Part shown: positions 33,600 through 42,008 of the stretch, piece by piece
How positions within the stretch are numbered: position 1 is the stretch's first letter
Layout: each line of letters starts with the position of its first letter
Assembly: GCA_016784735.1 (NCBI GenBank)
Contig: JADHUC010000035.1
Location: 1-49,392, forward strand
From: Pirellulaceae bacterium
Lineage (GTDB): Bacteria > Planctomycetota > Planctomycetia > Pirellulales > Pirellulaceae
Direction: 5' to 3'
Length of the DNA: 49,392 nucleotides
Made by a program: the position numbers and the translations under genes
The notes under the pieces: model-generated
What the model was told of the DNA's origin: nothing
What the model saw: the letters and a program-made list of their open reading frames with translations, nothing else
Database searches by the model: none

Positions 33600-33675
33600 G
33601 AACGGGGACGGGCGACTTTTCCGGGGTCCGCGTCAGAGTCGAGTCTTAAGTCAAGAAAGACTCTCGCCCCCGTTC
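33600..33675. repeat. Nested inverted repeat (family H) ahead of the Lgt-radical SAM gene
   Basis: Outer arms GAACGGGG (33600-33607) and CCCCGTTC (33668-33675); inner arms GAGTCTT (33641-33647) and AAGACTC (33657-33663). It lies between the zinc-ribbon cluster and the next gene, where it may also fold as a transcript-end hairpin. No T tract follows. Confidence 0.6.
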
Positions 33676-33706
33676 GGTTTGTTTGCGGCTTTTCGAGGAA
33701 TGGGAT

Positions 33707-35851
33707 GTGAACTGGACGTACGTAGCGATTATGAGCGCCGCCATCGCGACGGGGTTTTTGTTGTACCGCAGGATGCGCGAGCCGGCGGATCGGAAATGGT
33801 GGGAGACGCTGGGCATCGGGCTGGGCGCATTTTGCGGTGGCATGATCGGGGCCAAGCTGCCTTTTGTGCTGGCTGATTGGGAAGGTTTCTTGAGCGGAGC
33901 CGCGTGGTTCCACGACGGAAAGACGATCGTGACCGGGCTGGTGGGCGGCTATCTGGGCGTGCTGGTGGCCGAGTGGTCGTTGGGCATCCGCAGCCCAATG
34001 TGCGACAGCTTTGCTGCGCCGGTGGCCGCGGCGGTTGCCATCGGCCGCCTTGGCTGCTTCGAAGGCGGCTGCTGCTTCGGCACCGTCACTTCCCTGCCCT
34101 GGGGAGTCGATTTCGGCGACGGGCTCGCTCGCCATCCCACACAACTGTACGAATCCGCGTTTCATCTGTTTGCCGCGATCGCTATGTACCAACTGTACCG
34201 GCGGCGGCTACTGCGCGGGCAACTGATCCGCGTGTATTTTGTCTCCTATTTTTCGTACCGCTTCCTGACGGAATTCATTCGTCCCGAGCCACAGATTTGG
34301 CTGGGACTGACCGGTTACCAACTGGCCAGCTTTGTTCTGGTGCCGCTGTTCGTCTTCTGGTGTTGCCCCAGTTGCCGACCGCAGCGATTCGGTGCCCGGC
34401 GAAAAGGCAGGCGGCAAGCGCCGTCGACCGTTTCGGCAGACCGCCTGCCGAAGGAGACCCGGACACTGTGCCCCACTTGCCTGCAGCCTGTCCTGGGTGA
34501 GACCTACGAGCAGGATGGACGAGTCTACCTGCAGCGAGAATGTCCTGATCACGGCGACGGGCTTGCGCTGGTGAGTTCGGACCGGCGGCACTACTACCTG
34601 CGCGACGAGGTCCCCCACGCGCCGTCGGATCTCGTTCGCTGCTGTTGCTCTGACGGCTCTGAAGCGTGTCCGGCCGATGACAACCCGGGAGGGCGAGGCT
34701 CCCGCCGAGCCGCGGAATCCGCCCATCGCGCAGGCTCAGCAGGAGCTTCGCCCTCCCATGAGGCGTCTCCCGGCGCGGATCGCTGCGCCGATCCGCGACA
34801 TAAGACCTGCGTGGCGCTGCTGGAACTAACCGACGCCTGCAACCTGCGATGCCCCGTTTGTTACGCCCAGCGCCCGAGCGGGCGGCACCGCCGCTTTGAG
34901 GAATTGTGCGCGGACCTGGAAGCGTTTCTCGCGCATCGCGGACCGCTGGACGTGCTACAGCTCAGCGGTGGCGAACCGTTGCTGCATCCGGACGTGCTGC
35001 GGATTATCGACCACTGCCGCATGCTGCCTATCGATCATATCATGATCAACACGAATGGTTTGCAGTTGATCGAGGCGGAGGGGCTGGCCGCGGAATTGGC
35101 CCTGCGCAAGCCGCGTTTGGAGTTGTTCCTGCAATTCGATGGGCTCGACGCGACAAGCCATCAGCTCCTGCGCGGCGCCGACTTGCTGGAGCAGAAACTC
35201 GCTGTGATCGACACGGTGGTTCAGCACGATTTGCCGACGACTTTGGTTTGTACGGCGGCCCAAGGCGTGAACGAACAGCAACTGGGCGCGCTGCTACGGT
35301 TTGGCCTTGGCATCCCCCAGGTTCGCGGCATTACTTACCAACCGGCGACATGGAGTGGCCGCTTTGACCGTCGTACCGATGCCCTGGACCGCGTCACGCT
35401 GGCCGACGTCGTGCGGCTGCTGGTCGAGCAGAGCGATGGTCTCTTGGTGCATGACGACCTCAAACCGTTGCCGTGTTCGAATCCCAACTGTTGCGGCTTT
35501 TCGGTCATCGCCCGGCCACGCGGCCAGCCAGCGATGCCACTGACGCGAATGGTGGACTACGAGGACCACATGGATCGTTTGGCCGATCGCGTGAATTTCA
35601 ACTTCGCCGACGCCGATGCGTTGTGCGGCAACGATTTCGGAGCCGAAGATTTTTTTCGCGTCATCATCAAGCCCTTCATGGACGCCTACACCTACGACCA
35701 GGATCGCATCGACGAATGTTGCGTCCACATCATCCGGCCCGGCGGCCGGGCTGTCTCGTTTTGTCGATTTAACATAGTGGAACGCGCGGCGGACTGCGAG
35801 TGCGAGGAGTCCTGTGCATCTCTGGCAACGACATCACCCGGAACCTCTTGA
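33707..35851 (+). CDS. Lgt-like membrane domain fused to a Tes/MJ0619-type radical SAM domain
   Basis: 714 aa from GTG 33707, supported by GAGGAATG 9 bp upstream; TTG 33683 is an in-frame alternative. Residues 1-220 are polytopic and match the prolipoprotein diacylglyceryl transferase (Lgt) family: GRLGCFEGGCCFG (113-125), WGVDFGDGLARHPTQLYE (to 149), FLTEFIRPE. Residues 255-283 hold a rubredoxin-like pattern (CPTC...CPDHG). After a linker containing a family D repeat (328-351) comes the radical SAM core: CNLRCPVC (C378, C382, C385), LSGGEP (419-424), MINTNG, LFLQFDG, PATWSGRFDRR, PCSNPNCCGF and a C-terminal DAYTYDQDRIDECCVHI ... FCRFN. This last set is the signature of the MJ0619/tetraether lipid synthase class, which joins lipid chains by radical chemistry. 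Fusion suggests modification of a membrane lipid or lipoprotein acyl chain. Function inferred. Confidence 0.8.
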   Translation: MNWTYVAIMSAAIATGFLLYRRMREPADRKWWETLGIGLGAFCGGMIGAKLPFVLADWEGFLSGAAWFHDGKTIVTGLVGGYLGVLVAEWSLGIRSPMCDSFAAPVAAAVAIGRLGCFEGGCCFGTVTSLPWGVDFGDGLARHPTQLYESAFHLFAAIAMYQLYRRRLLRGQLIRVYFVSYFSYRFLTEFIRPEPQIWLGLTGYQLASFVLVPLFVFWCCPSCRPQRFGARRKGRRQAPSTVSADRLPKETRTLCPTCLQPVLGETYEQDGRVYLQRECPDHGDGLALVSSDRRHYYLRDEVPHAPSDLVRCCCSDGSEACPADDNPGGRGSRRAAESAHRAGSAGASPSHEASPGADRCADPRHKTCVALLELTDACNLRCPVCYAQRPSGRHRRFEELCADLEAFLAHRGPLDVLQLSGGEPLLHPDVLRIIDHCRMLPIDHIMINTNGLQLIEAEGLAAELALRKPRLELFLQFDGLDATSHQLLRGADLLEQKLAVIDTVVQHDLPTTLVCTAAQGVNEQQLGALLRFGLGIPQVRGITYQPATWSGRFDRRTDALDRVTLADVVRLLVEQSDGLLVHDDLKPLPCSNPNCCGFSVIARPRGQPAMPLTRMVDYEDHMDRLADRVNFNFADADALCGNDFGAEDFFRVIIKPFMDAYTYDQDRIDECCVHIIRPGGRAVSFCRFNIVERAADCECEESCASLATTSPGTS
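34687..34757. repeat. Family D inverted repeat in the linker of the Lgt-radical SAM gene
   Basis: 25-bp arms at 34687-34711 (starts GGGAGGGCGAGG) and 34733-34757 (ends CTTCGCCCTCCC), 22 of 25 positions complementary. It is read in frame as residues 328-351 (GRGSRRAAESAHRAGSAGAS). The opposite strand would encode GEAPAEP. Confidence 0.8.
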
Positions 35852-35867
35852 GAATCGGAGTGGACTC

Positions 35868-37193
35868 ATGGGATCGGAGAACGCCAACGGTGACGGATCG
35901 CTACGGCATGTGCGATGGTTCGTTGTGGCTATGGTGGTGGTCGGCGGGGCGTTACCGCTTGTTCTTTACTGGCTGATGCTCGGCAGCGTGGCGGCCGTGA
36001 CGCCGCAGCGTGCGGTAGAACTACTTCGACGGGACCCCAATACGGCTGTGCTGCTCGACGTGCGCAAGCCGGAACAGTTTTCGGCCGGGCACATCGACGG
36101 CGCCGTCAACTGGGCGCTTGAAGAATTGCTGTCGGTCAGCGACGCCGACAAGATGCCGCCAAGGTTCCGTGGCAAGACGCTGCTACTTGTCTGCGACGTT
36201 GGCGCGACCAGTTGCCTGGCCGCGCGGCATCTGGCTGGTGCGGGCATCGAACCGGCCGTCAATGTCCGGGGCGGTATCCAGGAATGGATTCACAGTACCC
36301 GTCGGCGGGATGGCGAGATCTACGAGCGATGGCGAAACGCGTCGGATCAGGTGGAACCGTTCCCATTTCGCGAGTCCCCTTGCCTGGAACAAGCCCTGGC
36401 GGTGATTGCTTTCTTTCTGATCAAGCCCATCTACACGCTCATTGCATTGATGCTCGTGATTCTCTTATGGCGCAGCCGATCGCCGGATTTGACCGCGCTG
36501 CGTTGGGCGATGATCTTCTTTTTTCTTGGCGAGAACGCATGCGCAGCGAATTATTTGGCCTTAAAGGAAACCTCCTATTTGCTGGAGTATCTGCATAGCT
36601 ACGGGATGCTCCTGTGTTTCGGATTTGCGGCCTACGCGGTGTTCGAAGGATTGGACCGCCGGGTCCTGATGCTTAGCGACCCGGAGCGGCGGTGCGCCGC
36701 TTTGCCCCTTTGCGGCTCGTGCATCAAGCACGCCGATGTGCCGTGTGGCTTGAAACGCATGTTCTACTTCATTCTTCCCGTCATGATCGTGCTCTCCGCC
36801 ACGCTGCCCACGGCGGACTGGCAGGACACGTCGTACAACACGCTGGTTTTCGGCCAGCTCTACAATTATGCTCATCTGAGGATCTACCAGTTGTTCGAAA
36901 ACGGGTACTGCGCGACGGCAGCGATCTTGATGTTCACGCTCTCGCTGTTGATGTTGGCGTTCGAGCGCGAGGGAGCTGTGGCGAAAGCCAAGATCGCCTT
37001 CGCCGCCGGTCTTGGGCCGTTCGGATTCGGGATGCTGCGGATGCTCCTAGGCAGCGCCTACGATGAGAACCGGGTGTGGTACCTTTTCTGGGAAGAGACG
37101 ACGGAGTTGCTTTTCATCCTCGGCATCTGCTTTGTGCTTTGGACCTTCCGGCGCCGGCTGCTGCCGGCGTTGGTGCCTGCCCGGCACGATTGA
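35868..37193 (+). CDS. Rhodanese domain fused to a polytopic membrane protein with a cysteine loop
   Basis: 441 aa from ATG 35868 (CGGAG 7 bp upstream), 16 bp after the Lgt-radical SAM gene. One helix (17-38) places a rhodanese-like domain (45-145) outside: LLDVRKPEQFSAGHIDGAVNW, active-site loop CDVGATS with Cys109, VNVRGGIQEW. About seven helices follow. Between two of them a basic, so probably cytoplasmic, loop carries C276, C282, C285 and C293 (CAALPLCGSCIKHADVPC), which could bind a metal or Fe-S cluster. Rhodanese domains transfer sulfane sulfur. Its tight linkage suggests a helper of the radical SAM enzyme, in sulfur supply or electron delivery; this is inference. The membrane part belongs to no family I recognise. 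Confidence 0.8.
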   Translation: MGSENANGDGSLRHVRWFVVAMVVVGGALPLVLYWLMLGSVAAVTPQRAVELLRRDPNTAVLLDVRKPEQFSAGHIDGAVNWALEELLSVSDADKMPPRFRGKTLLLVCDVGATSCLAARHLAGAGIEPAVNVRGGIQEWIHSTRRRDGEIYERWRNASDQVEPFPFRESPCLEQALAVIAFFLIKPIYTLIALMLVILLWRSRSPDLTALRWAMIFFFLGENACAANYLALKETSYLLEYLHSYGMLLCFGFAAYAVFEGLDRRVLMLSDPERRCAALPLCGSCIKHADVPCGLKRMFYFILPVMIVLSATLPTADWQDTSYNTLVFGQLYNYAHLRIYQLFENGYCATAAILMFTLSLLMLAFEREGAVAKAKIAFAAGLGPFGFGMLRMLLGSAYDENRVWYLFWEETTELLFILGICFVLWTFRRRLLPALVPARHD

Positions 37194-37223
37194 CATAGCC
37201 GCACGGGTCACGTCAAGAGTTCA

Positions 37224-38582
37224 TTAGCCCCGTTCTCCGGCCACCAGAACTTTCACAGCCGGGTTTCCGATAACGATGCCTTTGGCCAGCATGGGAGCAA
37301 AAACGGCGACCGGCTCGAAATTGGCGTTGTCGATCGCCATGTGGATTAGATCGCTGCCGGAAAGCGTTGGCCTGCCGGCGCGCACGGTCAACGGCAAACT
37401 GACGTCGCCAATGCCCTCAAATGCGCGATAAACGACTTCGGTACACACCAGACGATCGGCACGACGAAAGTCGAAATCGAAATCGTACGCCTTGCCCTCG
37501 TGTGGTAGAACTCGCCCGAGTGCACGGCCAACATCGGACACCTGAAGCTTTGGTCGGAGAATGACGGCCGAGTCCGACGCGAACGGGGAATCCAGTGACC
37601 TGACGAAGACACCGTCTTTCATGGACTCCAAGACGCGGTCCTCGCCGTCACCGGCGGCTTTCAGTAGACGGCGCCAGCGGGGACGATGTTCGTCCTTGAC
37701 GCCGCCCTCCAGCGTCTGCAGCAATCGCACGTTGCCCAGGTACAACGCAGCGTGCGGCCAGTAACCGGGCAGGAAGTAGTTCGTCAGCGCGTACTCTTTG
37801 CGAACGATGATTACGTCGCCGGGTAGCAGCAGCGACCGAAGCCGGCCCGCAACGTCCGCTGGTAACGCAGGTCGGTGGCCGAGTCGCACGTACCTGTCCG
37901 CAACCAGATTGCCGCCCCACTTCTGCAGGCCATACATTGCCCGGCCCAGGAGGCTGCAAGCCAGTTTGCGCACGATTTGCGAGGCTCGCGTGCGCAGTTT
38001 CACCCGAGTGAATTGTGCGACGGTAACATCCAGCCGGTGTCGCAATCGGTCGACAATCTGCATCACCGGATCGAGTTGCGAATTCGCCGCCCGCTCGCGT
38101 AGCTGCGCCTGGCTTTCCTCGAAATACTCGATGGCGTGGTACAAGTGCCAGGCATTGCGTGCACTGAGCAACGACTGCTGGACGTGATCGTAAACGCCGC
38201 CTTCGATACCAAACTGCGGCAGCGGTTCGTTCAGCTTCTGTCTTACCAGCGGCCGGTTGTGCACGGTGTCGCGCAAAAACCTCGCAGCGTCCACCAGCAG
38301 CAAGGCGGCAGCGAAGGCGGTGAGAAACACGGCCGGGCGATCTTCTTCCACCAATTCCGTGTCCGTTCGGAACGACGTGATCAGTTCGAACAGCGCGTTT
38401 CGAGTCTGCCAGTAGGAGACAAGCAGACCCTGCGCGGCTTCCTCTTCGTCTGGCGTGAAGTACCCGCGTTTGGATGCGGACGCACGGTCGGCTAGCTCAC
38501 GGGCCGACTGCTTCAACTCCTCGAAGTAAGCGGCAACGTGGATGACACTACGAATGCCGGAGGTAATCTCGGATTCGTTCAT
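37224..38582 (-). CDS. YiiX/YebB-type NlpC/P60-like cysteine hydrolase (peptidase C92)
   Basis: 452 aa, no signal peptide. The N-terminal 240 residues are helical with no known motif. The C-terminal domain is of the permuted NlpC/P60 type: PGDVIIVRKEYALTNYFLPG, catalytic His277 in WPHAALYLG, and Cys380 in DRLVCTEVVYRAF after FDFDFRRADR. In this class histidine precedes cysteine in sequence, as seen here. Members cleave amide or lipid ester bonds, some acting on peptidoglycan or phospholipid; which applies here is unknown. Last gene of the minus-strand set with hisF and pilT, 12 bp after the upstream gene. Confidence 0.8.
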   Translation of the reverse strand: MNESEITSGIRSVIHVAAYFEELKQSARELADRASASKRGYFTPDEEEAAQGLLVSYWQTRNALFELITSFRTDTELVEEDRPAVFLTAFAAALLLVDAARFLRDTVHNRPLVRQKLNEPLPQFGIEGGVYDHVQQSLLSARNAWHLYHAIEYFEESQAQLRERAANSQLDPVMQIVDRLRHRLDVTVAQFTRVKLRTRASQIVRKLACSLLGRAMYGLQKWGGNLVADRYVRLGHRPALPADVAGRLRSLLLPGDVIIVRKEYALTNYFLPGYWPHAALYLGNVRLLQTLEGGVKDEHRPRWRRLLKAAGDGEDRVLESMKDGVFVRSLDSPFASDSAVILRPKLQVSDVGRALGRVLPHEGKAYDFDFDFRRADRLVCTEVVYRAFEGIGDVSLPLTVRAGRPTLSGSDLIHMAIDNANFEPVAVFAPMLAKGIVIGNPAVKVLVAGERG

Positions 38583-38594
38583 GAATCGGCCTGC

Positions 38595-39347
38595 TCACCG
38601 ACCAGCGGAATCCACCTTGGTGACATCCTGTATTTGCCAGCGTGCATCGTCGTGGTCGGTGTCGTACTTGCGACTAATGGAGACCAGGAACGAGAGAGTC
38701 TGCGGTTGGCCATCGGCTTCGTAGTCGATCGCGTAACGTTGAACGACCACGTCGATTTTTTCGCCTGAGTCGTGATAGACCCCGATGTCTTCATCAGCCA
38801 CGAAACGCAGCGTGCCTCGCCGACCCAGTTCGACGATCTTGCTGAGCGGCGGCGTTTCAAAGAACGCCTGCATGTCTCGTCGAGCGTCTTCGTCGCCTTC
38901 GTAATAAGCCTCGATGTCCTCACCACGCGTTTGGCGTTGTCTCTGCGGCAAGTGCAATTGGTGAGCTTCGTGCAAGTGTCCTTCCCGCACCAACTCGTCG
39001 ACCCATTTGCTTGTGTGCGGTCTGGCCAGACGATACAGAGCCCGTTGCCGAACGAAATCCCGCGTCGCCGCAAACGTCAAGAAGACCAAACCGAGCGCCA
39101 GACCGACTTGCGCCGCGCCGCGGCCGACCACCACGGCTTGTTCCTTACGGATGGTCCGTAACGCCACAACGGCCAGCATGACACCGACAATGGGAACGCA
39201 CCACAGGACTGGACTGAAAATCGCCGTGAACGAAAGCAGCCCCAGCAAGAGCGAAATGACGGCGATCCGACTGACCGACCGGTAGTGAAGGACGTTCTCT
39301 TCCTCGGCAGGCGACAGACCGATATGTTGTTCGTGATTGTCAGACAT
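38595..39347 (-). CDS. Membrane protein with DUF4190-like helical pair
   Basis: 250 aa. After 25 residues come two or three transmembrane helices (VISLLLGLLSFTAIFSPVLW, VPIVGVMLAVVALRTI, AAQVGLALGLVFLTFAATRD), a pattern found in DUF4190-type proteins. The C-terminal 130 residues are soluble (beta-rich, IDVVVQRYAIDYEADG, TLSFLVSISRKYD). The ATG lies one base after the stop of the PilB-like gene, indicating translational coupling. No enzymatic motif; function unknown. Confidence 0.75.
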   Translation of the reverse strand: MSDNHEQHIGLSPAEEENVLHYRSVSRIAVISLLLGLLSFTAIFSPVLWCVPIVGVMLAVVALRTIRKEQAVVVGRGAAQVGLALGLVFLTFAATRDFVRQRALYRLARPHTSKWVDELVREGHLHEAHQLHLPQRQRQTRGEDIEAYYEGDEDARRDMQAFFETPPLSKIVELGRRGTLRFVADEDIGVYHDSGEKIDVVVQRYAIDYEADGQPQTLSFLVSISRKYDTDHDDARWQIQDVTKVDSAGR

Positions 39348-39348
39348 G

Positions 39349-40716
39349 TTACTTCAGCACGCGCTGCAATTCTGTCAACGATGTGGTGCCTTGCGCCACC
39401 AACACGATGCCCTCCTCCTGCAATCCCCGATGTCCGCCGGCGCGTGCGATCTTCCGCAGCACCTCCAGCTTGGGTTGCTTCACAAGGGCGTCCCTTATCT
39501 GGTCGGTAATCTCTAGCAGTTCGAAAATACCTGTGCGGTCCCGGTATCCGATGCCGCCGCATTGAGGGCCTTCTTTCCTGCACAGCGGACATGCACCGGG
39601 CGGTAGCCCTTCCTTCATTTCTCTCTTCTCCCGTTCGGGATCGGGCGGCGGCGGCTGCCATTCGCGATACAACGCCTTTACCCGACCGGGAGGAATCCCC
39701 AGCTTCTGCAGCAGTTGAGGCGGCGGTTGGTAAGGCTGCTTGCAGGTGTCGTTCAGCCTCCTGACCAAACGCACGTTTAGCACGGCGCGAACGTTTTGGG
39801 CGAACTCCTTTGCCGACGCTTTCAGCAGCAGCACACGCAAGAGTGCTTCTACGGCGTCCTTGGCCCGGACGCCTGCGACGATCAACTTGCCCTCATTGGG
39901 ATCGCTGGCCAATTCGCACATTTTGTTCACCGTCGCGGCATTGCACAGGTCCGCGAGCGTGAAGACATCCGGTTGTCTGAGCAGCAGCTTCTTGATCATT
40001 TGGTCCGGCGTCTCGCCTGCCGCACCGTTGAACGTCTCCATGTTGACGTTCTCGACATCCGTCTCGTGTTTGCCCTCGTCTTCGATGCCGATAAAGTCCC
40101 GCAGCAACCGGTCCGTGGACTTGAGGGTCGCGTTCCAAGTTGTCGTGAAGCCGCCGCCTGGCGGGGCAGAAACGAGCACGATCCCTCGTTCGGCGCGCAA
40201 GTGCTCGCGCAGCTTTTCCTGCATCGCCTCGCGCATGCCGACGTCGTTCAGTGTCTTGAAGACTCGTTTCTTCTTCGGAGCAAGGTCGATGATGACCCGT
40301 TCACCCGTCTTGACGCCCTGACTGGTAATCGTCCCGTTGAACTTGACTTTGGTGACTTCATGTTCGATCAGGAATTTGCCTTCCTGCCGGGCACGCCGTT
40401 CTTCCGGCTTCATACCGGCAAGGCATTTCAGCGCCATCAGCATGGCGTCCCCAGTAATCCGGTCGCGCGGATCGATGTTGTGCCACATGCCGTCGATCAT
40501 GTAACGTCCGGAAACCACGTCCTTGCTGTAGTCCAGCATCACCCTGTCGGCGCGTCTGGCCACCGCATCGAATACCAGTTCTTTTGTCGGGACGGCGGCT
40601 TCGCTCTGTCTGCAAGCGATTTCCCGTTGCTGGTTCTCCGCAGGCGACGGGCTATCCGCTTTGAGATCAATTGGCGGCTCGAAAACTTGAACTTTCTTTT
40701 TTCCAAACAGACCCAT
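39349..40716 (-). CDS. GspE/PilB-like protein with degenerate ATPase motifs
   Basis: 455 aa from ATG 40716 (GGGGG upstream). The layout follows GspE/PilB ATPases: an N2-like part (45-170), a nucleotide-domain part (175-330) and a terminal GYRDRTGIFELLEI (390-403) typical of the family. The P-loop reads APPGGGFTTTW (184-194), so the Walker A lysine is replaced by phenylalanine. Walker B reads LRQPDVFTLADL (246-257), lacking the catalytic acidic pair. Only three cysteines (C376, C379, C386) remain of the zinc tetracysteine. It is probably unable to hydrolyse ATP and may be a regulatory or structural partner of a true ATPase. It follows pilT by 75 bp on the same strand. Confidence 0.8.
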   Translation of the reverse strand: MGLFGKKKVQVFEPPIDLKADSPSPAENQQREIACRQSEAAVPTKELVFDAVARRADRVMLDYSKDVVSGRYMIDGMWHNIDPRDRITGDAMLMALKCLAGMKPEERRARQEGKFLIEHEVTKVKFNGTITSQGVKTGERVIIDLAPKKKRVFKTLNDVGMREAMQEKLREHLRAERGIVLVSAPPGGGFTTTWNATLKSTDRLLRDFIGIEDEGKHETDVENVNMETFNGAAGETPDQMIKKLLLRQPDVFTLADLCNAATVNKMCELASDPNEGKLIVAGVRAKDAVEALLRVLLLKASAKEFAQNVRAVLNVRLVRRLNDTCKQPYQPPPQLLQKLGIPPGRVKALYREWQPPPPDPEREKREMKEGLPPGACPLCRKEGPQCGGIGYRDRTGIFELLEITDQIRDALVKQPKLEVLRKIARAGGHRGLQEEGIVLVAQGTTSLTELQRVLK

Positions 40717-40791
40717 GTCTAGCAAGCCCCCTGAAAACGATTGATGTGGGGTAAAGGGCAATCTGGGATTCTACCACTTCTTTCGACGTCG

Positions 40792-41982
40792 TTAAAGGAT
40801 TGCCGGTGCCGCGGCATCAATGCCTTTGATGGCCATCTTCAACGCCTCCGGGTTCGGTGCCACGGCAAACGCCGTGGGTCGATCGATCAATTCCTCGTCG
40901 AGCAGATGCTTCAAACTCATCGTAAAGTCCTGCATACCATCTTCCTTACCGATCCGGATGGCGTCGGGCAGTTTATGGTCCTGGCTTTCCAGTACCAGTT
41001 TTCGAACGACAGGACTGAAGTACATGATCTCGACGGTCGGCACGCGGGCCACGCCGGGTTTGATCGATTTGAGCAGTTTCTGGGCAATAATCCCCTTCAT
41101 ATTGAAGGCGATCGCGCTGCGAATCGCTCCGTGCATCTCTTCGGGGAACAAGTCGAGAATACGACCGATGGTCGTCGCAGCGCTGGAAGCGTGGATCGTA
41201 CCGAACACCAGGTGCCCCGTCTCGGCTGCGTGGATGGCGGTCATAAACGTCTCTTCGTCGCGCATCTCGCCCACCAGCATCACGTCCGGGTCTTCGCGAA
41301 CGGCGTGTTTCATGGCGATGGCAAAGTCCTTGACGTCCTGACCGATTTCTCGCTGGTTGATCAGGCACTTCTCCTCGGTGAAGACGAACTCGATCGGATC
41401 TTCCAGCGTAAGTATGTGCTTGCGATAGGTGCGGTTGACCAGGTTCAGCATCGACGCAATGGTCGTCGACTTACCCGAACCCGTCACGCCCGCCAATAAC
41501 ACCATTCCCTGGTCGTAATGGCACAGTCTGTCGACAGAGGGTGGCAGGTAGAGCCCCTCGAAATCCGGAATAAAGTTGTTGATGCGCCGCGCGACGAGCC
41601 CCATTTTCCCAAGCTGAGTCAACATATTGACGCGGAAACGCCATTCCGTCTCGTCCACGTCGCAGGTGTGCGCGAAGTCGGCACCACCGTCTTCCTCGAA
41701 GATCCTACGGTTCCTTTCGTTCATCATTGGCCACAGCAGACGCACCATTTCCTCAGAGTCCACCTCCGGAGAATTCAGCGGCCGAAGCTCGCCCTTCACT
41801 CGGACCATCGGCGGGCGTCCCACCTTCATGTGCAAGTCGCTGCCTTCTAGCTTCACCAGGGCTCGGAAGAACTTGTCCACCTCCAGCTCTTCTTTGTGGC
41901 CTTTGAGAGTCTCCAGAATGCCGGCATGCCCGCCCATACCGGCCTGCACGGTTTTCGGTTCGCTTTCCACAACGGTTGCCAT
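40792..41982 (-). CDS. pilT: Type IV pilus retraction ATPase PilT
   Basis: 396 aa from ATG 41982 (GGGAGAT upstream); an earlier in-frame start lacks a ribosome site. The N-terminal 30 residues are an extension without family similarity. After them come the PilT hallmarks: SDLHMKVGRPPMVRVKGEL, Walker A GVTGSGKS (165-172), Asp box LTLEDPIEFVF, Walker B DPDVMLVGEMRD (231-242), His box GHLVFGTIHAS and the AIRS motif (286-289). PilT is a hexameric ATPase that disassembles pilin for twitching. No other pilus gene is in view except the degenerate GspE/PilB-like gene next door. It begins 26 bp after hisF. Confidence 0.9.
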   Translation of the reverse strand: MATVVESEPKTVQAGMGGHAGILETLKGHKEELEVDKFFRALVKLEGSDLHMKVGRPPMVRVKGELRPLNSPEVDSEEMVRLLWPMMNERNRRIFEEDGGADFAHTCDVDETEWRFRVNMLTQLGKMGLVARRINNFIPDFEGLYLPPSVDRLCHYDQGMVLLAGVTGSGKSTTIASMLNLVNRTYRKHILTLEDPIEFVFTEEKCLINQREIGQDVKDFAIAMKHAVREDPDVMLVGEMRDEETFMTAIHAAETGHLVFGTIHASSAATTIGRILDLFPEEMHGAIRSAIAFNMKGIIAQKLLKSIKPGVARVPTVEIMYFSPVVRKLVLESQDHKLPDAIRIGKEDGMQDFTMSLKHLLDEELIDRPTAFAVAPNPEALKMAIKGIDAAAPAIL

Positions 41983-42008
41983 CGGTATCAATCTCCCACG
42001 AAAGTTGG

